The position numbers and the translations under genes are program-made. This document shows positions 1 to 12,082 of a DNA stretch of 40,240 nt, piece after piece. Position 1 is the first letter of the stretch, and each line of letters opens with the position of its first letter. The stretch comes from Fennellomyces sp. T-0311 (taxonomy: Eukaryota > Mucoromycota > Mucoromycetes > Mucorales > Lichtheimiaceae). The notes under the pieces are model-generated. The model searched no databases. It had not been told where the DNA came from and saw only the letters and a list, made by a program, of their open reading frames with translations. The stretch spans positions 1 through 40,240 of the forward strand of contig JALLLT010000103.1 in the NCBI GenBank assembly GCA_025266875.1, written 5' to 3'.

Positions 1-70
1 GCTCCTGGCAATGCGCAGCTTCAGATTGAATATACTCCACTTTATACAAATTGATATATTGAACAAAAGG

Positions 71-78
71 TATAAATA
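71..78 (+). promoter_or_regulatory. TATA-like box of the MULE gene
   Basis: TATAAATA lies 70 nt upstream of the preferred start codon at 148, a plausible core-promoter position for a fungal gene. Seen by eye only. Confidence 0.4.
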
Positions 79-147
79 TTCTCTGATATCGCATAAATAA
101 ATGTCACTTTTCAGTTACACTTTCACCTCTTATTTGATCACTTTATC

Positions 148-3100
148 ATGTCTAATCCTTCTGATACTCCTGATACTTTTTTTTGAAAACTTTCCCCCAG
201 GCGACTATACTGCAACTATTCCTACGAAGTACGACAAACTCACAAGAGCAGTGATTACCAAGTACACCAATATTGGTTGGGTCCTTCAAACTGATAGCAG
301 CAAGAAGATGGATCCTACGCAGCCTGACAAGGACAAGAGAACCATCAAGAGATGCGTCGGTGTCATCGTTTGCGAAACTCCAGGGTGTGTCAGAGAGGGT
401 ACTGATCTGGCCCCAGGGTCCACCATTAAGAGAACCGAAGAACATATTGCGGAGAAAGTATGCCATTCATGCAAGAAGCCCCAGGTATACAAGAGGTGTA
501 CTTACGTGGCCCGTTTTGTTTTCTCTGGCGATGGATCAACATGTACTCTGACGCCAGGCACGAAAGAAGGCCAAAACAAACACAGCCACCACCAGAAATA
601 TGTTGTCAAGAAGCTCAGAGCTGACACAGCTGAGAAGGTCACACGAGCCATTAACATGAGTGCAGGAGCTACAACAAGCGAGCTATACGCCGGTATGAGC
701 AAGCGCACTGTCAATCTCCCTGATATCCAGGCATTGGACATCAGCCTTTACAACAAAGGAAAGCTCAAGTATATACACCAAAAAGCTCAGGTGGCTGCTG
801 AAACAGAGGCGAAAGAGAAAGACGAAGATGATCGGGAGGAAGATGGTGATCAAGTGCCCAAAAAAGTTACAAAGCCACCCAAGCATGAAGGAAGTGTCGA
901 AGATATTTTGAGATTGCGAAGTAAGTATTCAAAGCTGATTCTTTTTCGCTGAAATACTTACCTTGGGTTGATATATAGAGGACTATCCAAACTACATTAG
1001 GTGCTTCAGTTTCTATGATGATATTGCCATTATCACCATTTGGCCGCCTACTCTTGGCCCGTATCTCAACCTGTCAGCATTCCCTTTAGTTACTGATACC
1101 ACATTCAGTGTGTTCGGGGAAGAAGGCTGGTACTTGTGTACATCAGTGATCATGTCCGCGTTTCACTGCAGTCATGTTGTGGCTTTTGCTGCGGTGATCA
1201 ACGGTCAGACTGCCAGACACTTTGAGTACTACTTTCAGGAGCTCTTTCGACAGTATGCTATCGACTTCAATGATCCAAATGCCTTCCTTGGGGTACTTAT
1301 GGACTTTTCTCAGAGTCAAGTTTCCGGATTCCTCGAAGCATATCGAACGGAGACGGGGCGCAATGATGGGCTCAAGTACATCAAATGTTGCAACGTTCAC
1401 TATCGCCGAAATGCACGACGGTTTACAGAAACATACGCAGCTGACCTTGGCAAGAAAGCGGAGAAGACGCTAATGCGAGACTTGCTCAAAGAATTGCTTT
1501 TCACGGACAGCAAGAAGCGTTATCACGTCATTCTTAAGGAGATCGAGCGTCTGTATCCCAAGAAAGGCCGTAGCTTCGCAAAATGGTACAATCGCAAGAA
1601 TGTTCGGGGCACCATATTCCCTGCTGTATCCACGATGAACGAACGACTACAGCAGAGCTTGGTCAAAGATACAAATGCAGTGGAATCTTTCCATAACCGG
1701 TTATACAAGCTCATCCACAAGAACCAGAAGATTCTGGTCAACCTGCGACAAGTCTGCCATCTTGTAAATCACGAAGAACACAGATTTATCGCGTACCAGC
1801 ATGGCGCCGATCCAGATTTTGGAGTGCACAACGAACAGCGGCCACGAAAGCGCACCAGGACCAAGAAATACAAGGACAATGGACGAGCTCCAGATATGCT
1901 GTCTACCTTGACAGCTGAGTATGCGTCCGATAGCTGCGGCACTATCTACAGTGATGGCTATGAATCAGGGAATGGCTTCCAGATCGACGAGGGAGATGAG
2001 GATCGGGCAGGGAGCGAGCTTGAATTTGACTCAGACAAGAATGGCGAGCAAGAAAAGAACCTCCTGGACAATGACGAACAGAAGGGTGACGACAGCGACA
2101 ATGATGGCGATGACGAAACTGAAGCTGAAAGCAACCCTGGTGACAAAAAGAATAGTGGAGGAAAAAAGAGTGATGGTAAAAAAAAGAGTGGTGGAAAAAA
2201 GAAGAAAAGTGACGGGAAAAAAAATGGGGCCATGTACCACAAGGGATACCTTATCAAGATTTGCCGGCAACAAACCAATTCTTGCTACATTGATGCGCCA
2301 ATGGAAATGATGCTCCATTCGATATTGCCATATTACTTTAACTCTGGTAAGCCTTAAACTACTCCACCATTGATAGTTATCTGATGATCTCTCATCTTTA
2401 GAAATAATGAAGCATTTGGCTAGCCACGACACCAATGCATATGATGAAGCCCTCGTTTCTGCATATTTAGCCTACGACTCCGAGTACAAGTCCCGCTCAG
2501 AAGGATTGCAAGCGCTCCGACAATTTGTATGGGATAACACACCATATGACCAGAACTTCTGCGATTGTTCCGAGTTCTTCGAGCACTTTGTTACTGCGCT
2601 TTCTGACCACTGGAAATTACCATTACGTTTGGCTACTACTCATTATACGGCCTGTGAAAACGGACACGAGTACAACCACAATACTCAGTACATGGCCTAC
2701 ATACATATTAAGACGGACCTTTATGGAGCCACGCGATATGCGCTCAAGAAATACCAGAAATTGGAAGAGGATGACAATGGCTCTGGAGATTCGGAATTAG
2801 CTGAAGCTTTTGCTAATGGTTTATTGAACCTGGTGACGAATACCAAGCCAAAGGTCTGTCTTCACTGCAACTCTCCGGCGATCAGAAAGACGGTGGTTTT
2901 TGACTGGCCCCAATTCCTGTGCATTCAAGACTGGGGACCAAGAATTGATGGAGCCGTTGCTACGAACACGCCAATGCCTGTCAGAATGAATATTTCTGAT
3001 AACAGGTATATTCTTCATTCGAAGGTGATCGCTGTGGCACCCAAGGGGAACCATTTCTATTGCCAGACAGTCATACCTAACTCTCTGGGAGATGGAAAAT

Positions 3101-3240
3101 CATTCATTGCGTTAATTGACAATATAAAGTATTCCACTATGCAAATTCTGGCAGACGACGATAAAAATCCGAAAGCCATACACCCAAAGAAAAACCATTA
3201 CACTGTCTTTGCCGTTTATCGTAAACTATCAGAAGAATAA
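148..3240 (+). CDS. MULE transposase with GCM/WRKY-like finger and USP-like protease domain
   Basis: Three exons: 148-920, 979-2346 and 2402-3240. The introns (58 and 55 nt, GTAAGT..TAG and GTAAGC..TAG) restore one frame of about 992 residues. Order: a Cys/His cluster near 350-600 (CETPGC, CHSC, KRC, HSHH) like the GCM1/WRKY-type fingers of MULEs; a MULE DDE core with VTDTTF, LMDFSQ and NAVESFHNR supplying Asp, Asp and Glu; an acidic then Lys/Gly/Ser-rich linker (about 2040-2225); then a region resembling a ubiquitin-specific protease, with a Cys box (TNSCYIDA, Cys at 2283), a CLHC knuckle and a His box (GNHFYC, His at 3052). The ATG at 148 begins MSNPSDTPDTFF and needs the T8 run at 177-184 to be T7; the alternative ATG at 101 is open but gives an atypical hydrophobic N-terminus. 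Transposase and finger calls are firm; the protease call is by motif only. Confidence 0.8.
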
Positions 3241-4435
3241 ATATATGGCACACTTTCCTTGACATTTTATACAATTTGGTTTTAAATTTATAGTTTCCGC
3301 ATGTATACTTACATTTGCTTAGTAAAAGCTAGATGGATATAGTATAATGTGCTTTAGATTAGCTGTTTATCTCCAATCACGGAACGATATTCCGAACTTC
3401 CGGGCCAATCAAAACACAACTAAGCACCAAGCAAAAGAGCTACAGATGATGGTTTCGCAGGATAACTTTGTTGTTACAGAGCAAAAAGTTACATACTGTT
3501 AGATATAATAAAATAAAATATAACAATGGAAAAAATGGATAAAAACTATCATATTTTGTAAAAGTAACAAAAAAAAACTAAATTATGCACTTTTGTCACT
3601 TTTCATCTCTAACCACACATGTCACCTTTTTTAAAAACTTTTTTAAGATATCCTTTTTGCCTTTTTTTAATATGTATAATCTTTGAAATATAATATTTCT
3701 GATTTAATAGCACTTTATGCAGTTCAGCACGGTAATATGAGTGAGGGCTACAGAGAAGTAATGGATAGATGAGTACGAAAAAGCTTTCTAAATATTATAT
3801 GAGCATTAAAATGTTCAATATATGCTGTCATACATGGATATATTTTAGGCAACTGAATGTATATGTTATTGGCACAGTTACCTCAAACCGAATATATGGG
3901 AAGATATTACTGTAAAACAGCAAAAGTATGAGATCACAACTATGATGAATTGTGATGAAAGAATCGATAAAGGCAATAGAAGTATGATAACCAGTGGCCT
4001 CTGTACCTTTATTTAATAGTAAAACCCTCTCTATTCATAGTTTTTAGGATACAACTTATCATTAACTACTAAATAGCTGTACTGAGAGATTGCACATAAT
4101 ATTCAGGTACCGCTTATTTGTTTATCTGGTAAGGCTTACGAGCTTGAATTCTATACGTGTGCTAGAAAAGTGTTATATTACATAAATTTTGTGATAGTCT
4201 GCCGTCTTCTCAGATCCTAAATTACAGGATGATATGCTATCATTAACTTTTACTTTCTGTGGGTGCCGGTTAGAGGAATTATTTACAATGCTTCCAAAAA
4301 GTAATGTCACTATCCAAAGAAATAAATGTCGTTGCAAAAATGGAAGTTGCTATATATTTTATATCATAAAAATTGGGCCTTAGCGACATTAATGTTTATG
4401 AATAGCGACGTTGATTTTGGAAATACTATATAGTA

Positions 4436-4560
4436 ATGGTAAAGGTTCACCGCCATATCCATTTATGGTAGCTTTTTACCGTCATGCCCACAAATAGCAA
4501 TTGTGATGGTACAAGTCTAAGGACTTGTCTGGTAGATGCCGGGCGAAATTCAGGGTTACC
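4436..4560 (+). repeat. TTACCGTC-containing interspersed repeat, copy 1
   Basis: It shares, in direct orientation, the blocks CCATTTATGG, CTTTTTACCGTCA, CCACAAAT, GCAATTGTGATGGTA, GGACTTGTC and a final GTTACC with 10936-11150. Copy 1 lacks about 40 nt of extra TTACCGTC units found in copy 2. The ends are approximate and no coding capacity is seen. Confidence 0.65.
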
Positions 4561-5053
4561 ATTAAATTATTGCCACCCAGAGCTAAGCAAGCGAAGCAAG
4601 GCTTGGCACTATATTCACTCGGTGTATAGCAAGTTACATGATGTTGCGTAGCAAGGTACGGAAGAAGTATCTAAAAAGGAATCCAGTGTAACTCCACTAG
4701 AAGTCGTCTCGCGGAAACCTGGCTGTGCTACTCTATCGTGGCTGCGCTACATTAATAGCTTCAACCTCGACTTAAAAAAATCTAGTACATAGTTTATATA
4801 CGACAGAGATTTCATTATTTCGTTCACACAGAAGCAGCAATATCATACCAACTACGTATATAACTTAAAGTGATTATTCCTAACGAAGTAGGCAGCCAGT
4901 ACAACAGAATTCGGAGTGCAAGTACCCATATATTGTCTACAGCAGGTAAAGCGGGAGCTCCCAACCATTACAGCAATAGTATCAAACAAGCATTATGGTG
5001 AATAAATGGTGGGCTTGAAGTATCTGGGCCTGAAGTAAGGCGAATGAGCGGCC

Positions 5054-5173
5054 GAGCTAGTCTCCTTGTCTCACCTAGGCAGCCTATGAAATGTTGAGCT
5101 AGTCTCAGTGTTTCACAATGTCTTACCTGAAGCAGCCTATAAAACTCTTAGCTACTCTCGGTGTTACACAAGG
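5054..5173 (+). repeat. degenerate tandem repeat with GAGCTAGTCTC core
   Basis: Two and a half diverged units, each beginning GAGCTAGTCTC (or AGCTACTCTC) and followed by GCAGCCTAT; spacing is about 42 then 54 nt. No function seen. Confidence 0.45.
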
Positions 5174-5833
5174 AAAGCTATCATCAAAGCATGTCAAAGA
5201 CAAGCGAACCACGACATCAACTGATAGCCATAAAAGTGGAAGTCACATGTCATTTCATGGCGCTCACCACAAAAGTATTATATATGGAATTATAGCTAGT
5301 TTTCTGTACCCTAATCGTGCATCTCTTATATTCGACAGTTGAATAATTGTCTTCAATACGAAGAAGAAAAATCACATTTGTTGTGTAGTTACATAAAAAA
5401 AGAAAATATTTCTTACAAAAGAAGAATAATGGTTTCACATGGCGTTTTTTCATTGATTAAACGGCATTATTGCCGAATGATTTCGTTGCAGTAACTATTA
5501 TGCTCTACTTTGGTCAAATGATAATAGCAGTAATCATTCCAGTCTTAAGCTTTTAGAATTTGGAAGTAAATTACAATATGCTGCTAAGAATGTGTAGGCA
5601 AAAAGGGGTTGGACTAATTAAGTCAGGGGAAGTTTATCGGTTATGACAGAGTGTCGCATACACCTTCCGGATTCCGATATTTGTAAACGATTACTTTGCC
5701 ACGTACAAAGAAAAAGAGCACATGATGGTACAAGCGCGCAGTGTGACATTTTTAATCGTTATAAATAGCAGTGGAAAGAGACATTGCCCAACATTCTTTT
5801 TATTTTTATTTTTATTTTTTCTGGATCTATAGG

Positions 5834-8557
5834 TGACAGCACCGGTGGTAACAATACCGGTGGTAACAACACCAGTGGCGGATTCACTTTACCTGAAAAG
5901 CGACCTGGAAGAAAACCTGGTGGATCCAACAAGAATGGTGGAAGGCGCAAAAAGCTATTAGCTGGGCAAACTCGAATGGAACGTTATCAATTCGGGTCTA
6001 CAGTAGGTTCTAGTAGCATTGTTCGTAAACTGTGAGCGGTTGGCAATTAGTCCTAGGTTGCTAATAGGAATATCCAAAATATTACAGGCTAACATCGAGT
6101 CAAACGCATCTTCATCTTCCACGGATACAGACAATCACCGGACGTCGGACATAACTGAAGTAAGCAACTATGCACATACTGTTATTTTCTTGATCCACAA
6201 TGCTTATCCGTATATGTACTTACTTGAATAGGAAGTTCAAGAGGCTGATGACGATGATAATCTTGTATCTGGCCTTGGCACATTGATGCAAGAATTTGAA
6301 GTTAGCGACATGGAGATTCAATGCGACGGCGATACGAGCCATTCTGAAGATGATCAAAACATCGAAGACGACACCACCTACAGCGAGCCTCCAATTCTTG
6401 TCGAGTACTTTCGTAAAATCAAAGACGATATCATCAAGGAGTGCAAAAACAAAGGTGGTCCTCAAGTGTATATTGACCGCAAAACGTTTTGGATCGAACC
6501 ACCGGCACCATATTTTTCACTGTACACCGGACAAGCCGACCCAAAAGAGCTCTACTACCCTCGGATTTTTCTTTGGCAGCCGCATCGCTTGTCATTGAGC
6601 AAAGATTTGGTTTGCCCCAACCCTAAGTGCACAGGTCGAAAGCTGAATTCCAAAGGGTACAATGATGCCCCATATGCTCGTCGTGTCGTGGATCTCGACA
6701 GGTTATGTGTTCATTCAAGAGTTCTTATGAGTATGAATAATAACAATCAAACCCCTTACATAGTTGTTTCTACATCATGTCCACAAGATATCGTTGTCCA
6801 AAAGAATCTGGTGGTTGTGGCAGTTCACTGAACGCGCACGACAATGAAATTCTTGATCAGCTCCCGCCTCACCTTCAGGCCGAATTTCCAGCATATTTGA
6901 CACATCGCAGCGCAGTCTCCAAGAATCTCGGTAACTTGCTTCGAGCTGTTGTCCAAAACGGTCTAGGTGTTCATCGGTTACAACGTCTACTGCGCGAGTT
7001 CCATGTTCTACGGTATGCCAGTCGCCGCCTACAGTATGTAAATGCACTTGTACATCGCCAAAAATATCCTACTCTCCATGACACGCGCGCACCATCCGGC
7101 AAACCAGTCAACTACAAACGCTTCTCGAAATTCAATGCTAAAGATGGATATGCAGGCTTCATTCCTTCCACTGGTTACCTTCGGCTTATGTACACGGCTT
7201 TGATTGACGAGCTAAGGCCATTGATGGACAAGGAGCTAGCGATACTTGCAGGAGAAATCCTCAAGGGTGACCACTCGTTCAAGGTCCCAAAACATATGGC
7301 AAAACTTGGAGGTTCATCAGCATTCACCGCCCTGTATACTGTCTGCAATGAATATGAAGAAATACGCTTGCAGCTCCTGGTGCCAACGAAATCTACTGCC
7401 CATTTGGAGCAGCCTTTGAAGGATATGATCGCGTCGTATAGTCTGTACAACCAAAAGCAACCTGAACTCTTCTTCACCGATAACGTGAAAGGCGATCGTC
7501 AACTCCTAGAACGCTCCATCCCATCGCTTAACCAGGCCATAGGCAACGTCCAGCAAACAGATGACATACACCAAAACCAACCACGCCAAAATTTCTTGGA
7601 CCTTCCACCCGCAGTTAACGTCGAAATCGCTAAGACCATTCCTGAAGTCAATAACGCCGTACAAAGTATTTGTAACCACGCTATCAGTCCCACTCAGCCA
7701 TTTGTTGTTGGCTTCGACTGTGAATGGAATTTCGACCCTATAAGCAAAGTTACAGGCAAGGTTTCCCTGGTGCAAGTGGCATGCTTGGATTCGGTATGGC
7801 TCTTTCGACTCGACCCGTCTGGAAACGTTCCGCGTGCCTTGGCTTCATTGATCGCTGACCCCAGTATATTGAAAACCGGTCACAACGTCACCGGGGACCT
7901 CAAGAAGCTCAATCGTGATTATGGAATCGCATGGAAAGGTGCCCTAGAGCTTGGCTCGTTTTGCAGACGTCGAGGTGCTATTGAACACGGAACTATGGGG
8001 CTATCCGACATATCTGGTACCATACTTGGAGGCTACTTGCGCAAGGACTCGAACATCAGGTTAAGCGATTGGGAACATATTGAACTCAGTGAAGATCAGA
8101 AGACATATGCTGCTCTGGACGCTGGGCTTCGCTCAAAATATTTGACATGGTGAAGGATCGTGAAATGTACGGAGAACGCCTGCCAACCGTTACCCCAGCT
8201 GGGTTTGCATGTTCACTGCAATATACTGGAACTGCTGTCGCCTTTGGTCATTTTCGTCATCAAGTTCCTGATTTGCAAGATGCTGAATTTACTGTTACAA
8301 GGATCGGTGTGCCTGGTGCAGTTGTCACTGTCATGGAAAGGGATGGCGAAGGATTCAAAAAAACAAAAAAAGCACTTTCCGACTGTGGCGACCTACCATT
8401 TGCAATTCAGGCTCCTATCCACTTGTTACGCACAGAAAATCCTACTTTGTGCGACCCTGTACCTGTTATGCATGACTCTCAAAGCAACGACGGAAGCCCA
8501 GCATCACCGTCATCGCCACCATCGTTACCGTCACCATCACCATCACCATCGTCACTG

Positions 8558-8643
<86 letters not shown>

Positions 8644-10722
8644 TCAGGGATCCAACGACCATCAAGTTGCCTTGCCCGCAGACCAAGCCAGTGTAAGGAT
8701 GGAATTAGACCAGAAAGACCAGCCCACAGACCAAGATCAGCAGCATCGAAACCCCAGGATACTGAAAGACGTGTTCCATCTGATGAACATGCTGAAGATT
8801 TCGAAAAGACATGGACTTTCCAAAGAATTCGCGCGTGAGTTTCGTGATGCGCTTTTTGTTGTAAACACCGAAGACAAGGCCAGGATTGAACGGCATCTCC
8901 AGACCACTGGCCTAACATGGGACTACATGCGTGTCAAAAACCCAGCTTGGATTCAACGACGATGCCGCCGAACGGTACCCCAACCACAATCACTGTATAG
9001 CACCGTTCAGCTTCTGTTCGCCCAATATGGTCATATGGTGTGCGCCAAAACCGGTCGAGAGCTTTTTGATGATGAACCATGGCGACAAACAGAGCATATA
9101 CTGGCAGCAATTAGAAATGGAGAAGTATCGGACCCACCTGGTATAGCATTGTACTTCCAAACCGCTGTAGACCAACACAATCTCCCCCTTTATCGCTGCT
9201 GCCGAGGTACAAACTCGCTCGAAGGCGGGGTGCATCAAAACATCATTCGAAAATTTGCTTCATTTGGTGCCGGACCTCACATGACTGAATGTATGTTGGC
9301 CGACTACAGACTTAGACACAACATTGATGTAAGTAACCCATATATAATTGATTGTGTAATTTTGTCGCTCAACTTGTGTGCATGTATATATGTAGGTTGG
9401 CTCAAAGAATCGATATGGAAAAGTGCACCTTGGACATTACAGCCCATGGCTCACACAAAACATTCGTCGCTTGGAGGAGCAGCTCTGGCTCGATGATCAA
9501 AGGCTTAATGCTACTGATCTGTCAACTACACTCATTGTCAAGAACGCTTTACGGTTGAGAGTCCCGACTGAAACATTTGGTATAGCACCATTTCCTGCCC
9601 ATGTCGCCGCTAGTATTGCTATACAAAAGTCGTATCATCCAGAAATCTTGAACACCCGTCGTTCCGATCCTGAACTACCGATAAAGTTATGCACGAACTT
9701 GACGATACCTGCTGGAGCAACAAGTAATTCGAGAGGACGAATGTACAATTATATTGCCTCACGCCTCCAGACCTTGTACGCTGTGACCCCCGTACATACC
9801 AACCAAGAATTTAGATTGTTCTCGGGCCTGATTCGCGAGGATACCGCACGTGATGGCCAGCCAATTAACTGGATTCAAAAGGCGAAGGATTGGAACACTT
9901 ATCACGCAAATGGAGTCAATATTTTTTACAAGACCCCGAAGCATTGAAAGCGCACTACGCTGCCTGGTGTACCAGTCAAGTTGCAATGCGGACCATAGCA
10001 AACTACGACGCCGAAGTATAGGTTATGCGAGAACACCTCCAGTCACCGGAAAGGGAACCAGTAAACAGGAGTCTGCCAGCTAATGTACCGGCCGCTGCGG
10101 AGGTTGCTGAATCGAATGAAAACTCGCTTATGTTTGCACCGGTCATTTTCGAAAGATCATATCAATTACCAGCAACGACATCAGTCCATCAAGCAGTAGC
10201 TCCTGTTCCTTCGGCGTATATCTACCGTCACTGAGACCAGCACCATATCCACCGTCTACGTCAGCGTTTGGCAATATGCTTCCCTATCCGTTTCCACCGA
10301 CACAGCCTCAGAATCATTATAATATGCCTCCACCACCCTCACAACAACAACAGCAACAACAACAAATATACGACAATATGCCATATCCACATTCACAACA
10401 GCAACAAGCATTTTACAATATACCTCCACCGCCACAGCAGCAAATATATTACAATATGCCTCCACAACAACATGAACAAATATGCCACAATATGCCACAC
10501 CCACCGCCACAGCAGCAACCAGTACCATATGACAATATGCCACCACAAAAAAGATTTCGCCCTCTTTCAGCAGCGCCCAGTTCATCTGCATCAGCTCCTC
10601 CATTAGTCAGTGCATCATCCCAGGCTGAGATTCCTGCCAGGATCAACCGTACATGTACAATATGCAAAAGGATTGATTGCAAAGGGCGCGCAAATTCAAA
10701 ATATTGTAACAACACGTCATAG
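5834..10722 (+). pseudogene. DDE transposase with inserted DEDD exonuclease (DUF6729-like N-terminus), decayed
   Basis: Exons run to 6159, 6232-6701, 6764-9328 and 9396 onward (introns of 72, 62 and 67 nt; an extra 5' intron ends near 6087, and the true start is unresolved). Order: AT-hook-like RPGRKPGG near 5900; an acidic stretch; a Cys-rich DUF6729-like region (IFLWQPH, CPNPKC, RYRCPK); DDE Asp at 7269 (GDHSFK) and Asp at 7479 (FTDN); a WRN/RNase D-type exonuclease (FDCEW at 7716-7727, Asp at 7896 in TGDLKK, Asp at 8118 in YAALDA); a poly-Ser spacer; DDE Glu at 9221 (NSLEGG); a Gln/Pro/Asn-Met-Pro repeat tail; and a terminal Cys finger (CTICKRIDC). It is broken by one-base deletions at 8135-8138, in T6 at 9922-9927 and near 10225, plus a TAG at 10019. 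Confidence 0.75.
8558..8643 (+). repeat. TCA/ATC microsatellite inside the transposase
   Basis: An almost pure TCA run of about 29 units, encoding poly-Ser in the coding frame between the exonuclease and the Glu-containing half of the transposase. The flanking CACCATCACC units look like its degenerate edge. On the other strand it makes an artefactual poly-Met frame. Confidence 0.95.
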
Positions 10723-10831
10723 TTTATATAATAATTAATAAAGTACCATTGCATCACATAGTATTAAAGTACATTTTGTTGGTTTACTGAAAATTCCTCT
10801 TTCTGGCTTCATCGAAACCATGCAATAATGC

Positions 10832-10860
10832 ATTTACAGGCGCTTTCAGCGCCTGTAAAT
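10832..10860. repeat. perfect 13-bp hairpin
   Basis: ATTTACAGGCGCT, TTC, AGCGCCTGTAAAT: 13-bp arms with a 3-nt loop, about 110 bp after the transposase stop. It could be a subterminal structure of the element or a transcript-end hairpin; the sequence does not decide. Confidence 0.7.
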
Positions 10861-10935
10861 ACATTCTTAAAAAATCAAAGAATTAATTACCTCGAGCCCA
10901 GACATGGTACCTGAGCCGAATAAATAGCTCACAAT

Positions 10936-11150
10936 GGACATTTACCATCAAACTTCTTTTGTCACTTACCGTCAGAACCATTTATGGCAACTTTTTACCG
11001 TCAAAAATTTACCGTCAACTTTTTTACCGTCGAAAAGTTACCATCATGGCCACAAATGGCAATTGTGATGGTAAAAATCCGGGGACTTGTCCGGCAGATG
11101 TCCGGCAAAATTCCGGCGTTACCGTCAAAATTTATAGTCAAATTATATGA
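10936..11150 (+). repeat. TTACCGTC-containing interspersed repeat, copy 2
   Basis: A diverged direct copy of 4436-4560, with five TTACCGTC or TTACCATC units and the inverted match GTGATGGTAA. It ends at a C-rich tract exactly where the DUF6818-like coding fragment stops, so it marks the breakpoint that truncated that gene. Confidence 0.65.
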
Positions 11151-11294
11151 CCCCCCCTCTGGCACCTGCGCATTGAAACGAGCAAGCACTTTGTCCCACT
11201 CCTTGGTACCTCGCGGAAGAATATCCTGGATAGCATTAAGCAGCACCTTGGTCTCGGCACGGGTGAAAGTCTTGGCTCCTAGGGAACGGGGCAT
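11151..11294 (-). pseudogene. DUF6818-like N-terminal fragment
   Basis: Reads minus from an ATG at 11294 for about 48 codons: MPRSLGAKTFTR, then LLNAIQDILPRG and EWDKVLARFN. This matches my memory of the start of DUF6818 proteins of fungi and oomycetes (a Myb-like helical domain often carried by mobile elements). Similarity stops at 11151 against the TTACCGTC repeat; the rest of the domain is absent. Confidence 0.55.
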
Positions 11295-11638
11295 TGTATA
11301 AGCTGCAGTGGTAAAAATGGATGAATGGTAATTGTACATTTATGCAGTTCAAATGTATGCTTTATATACCTTTGTTTCTGCAACAAGCTGACAAGGATAG
11401 TAGCTTAAGTATTTCAGCATTTCCTAATTAAAGTGAAGAGCGACGTATTAGTAATTGAAATGAAGAGAGCTGGACTGCTATCGAGTGAGCGCAGCAGGGT
11501 GTGCATTGCTCTTTTAGCTGTCTTGGCCGAATCGACTTCTTTTTCCTTTTTCGTCATTCGACCGTGTTCAACAAAGATTGCTTTTTTTACTGTATCATTG
11601 CTCCTTTTCAGATAGAACAAGTGAAAATAAATAAAGTA

Positions 11639-12082
11639 GGGGGTTTCAAACTCGATTTGCTAGTTAGAAATTTTGCTAGATAGCCCCGCTCCAACTAGCA
11701 AATCCTATCTAGCTTCTCTGGAGGTGCTAGCTGGAACAACTTGCAACCCCACTCATCTAGCACATTTTTACTTTTTAACTACATTTTATAAAATCATCAT
11801 GCCAAAGCTTTCAGAACGCAAGCGAACACTATTACAAGTGGAAGATGCAATTAAATTCTCCATGGCGCGTGAACATACTATGGAAATCGGTTCAAAGGAA
11901 CAGATTGAGGAAAGGGAGCGCATTCGTGATCTTTGTAGAATTATGTTCGGGATTCACGCGTATCGTTACTTGAATCCATCCACACGCATTCCCAAACTCA
12001 CAGAGAAGCTAGATAGGATTTGCTAGTTGGAGCGGGGCTATCTAGCAAAATTTCTAACTAGCAAATCGAGTTTGAAACCCCC
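11639..12082. mobile_element. Harbinger-derived MITE with 82-bp perfect TIRs
   Basis: A 444-bp element whose ends, 11639-11720 and 12001-12082, are exact inverted copies beginning GGGGGTTTCAAACTCG. It is flanked by TA on both sides (11637-11638 and 12083-12084). The terminus family matches the left end of the larger element at 34067, and the interior keeps the start of its transposase. It is therefore an internal-deletion derivative of that family. Perfect TIR identity suggests recent amplification or gene conversion. Confidence 0.9.
11799..12026 (+). pseudogene. truncated Harbinger transposase N-terminus in the MITE
   Basis: About 75 codons beginning MPKLSER and ending inside the right TIR. 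The pattern D-A-I-K-F, IRDLC and YRYLNPSTRIPKL parallels the protein starting at 34278 (MPKTSDR, ISDLC, HRYLNPSISIPKL), so this is the retained 5' end of the transposase with the DDE core deleted. A short product could still be translated, but I infer no activity. Confidence 0.8.

Larger units (their letters stand above)
3241..5783. other. gene-free AT-rich interval
   Basis: About 2.5 kb with no convincing coding sequence; the short open frames have no family motif. It holds many A/T homopolymers, one copy of the TTACCGTC repeat (4436-4560) and a short degenerate tandem repeat (5054-5173). It separates the MULE gene from the exonuclease-bearing transposase, and probably contains the unrecognised ends of one or both elements. 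Confidence 0.6.

Noticed and set aside
101..147. ATG at 101 giving a hydrophobic signal-like N-terminus for the MULE protein
   Set aside because: A transposase with nuclear function should not start with a membrane segment; the ATG at 148 gives a normal N-terminus if the T8 run is one base shorter.
8466..8918. Minus-strand frame with about 30 consecutive Met
   Set aside because: It is the complement of the TCA microsatellite read in another frame inside the plus-strand transposase.
10256..10603. Minus-strand Val/Ala-rich membrane-like ORF
   Set aside because: It is the antisense shadow of the Gln/Pro/Asn-Met-Pro repeat tail of the plus-strand transposase.
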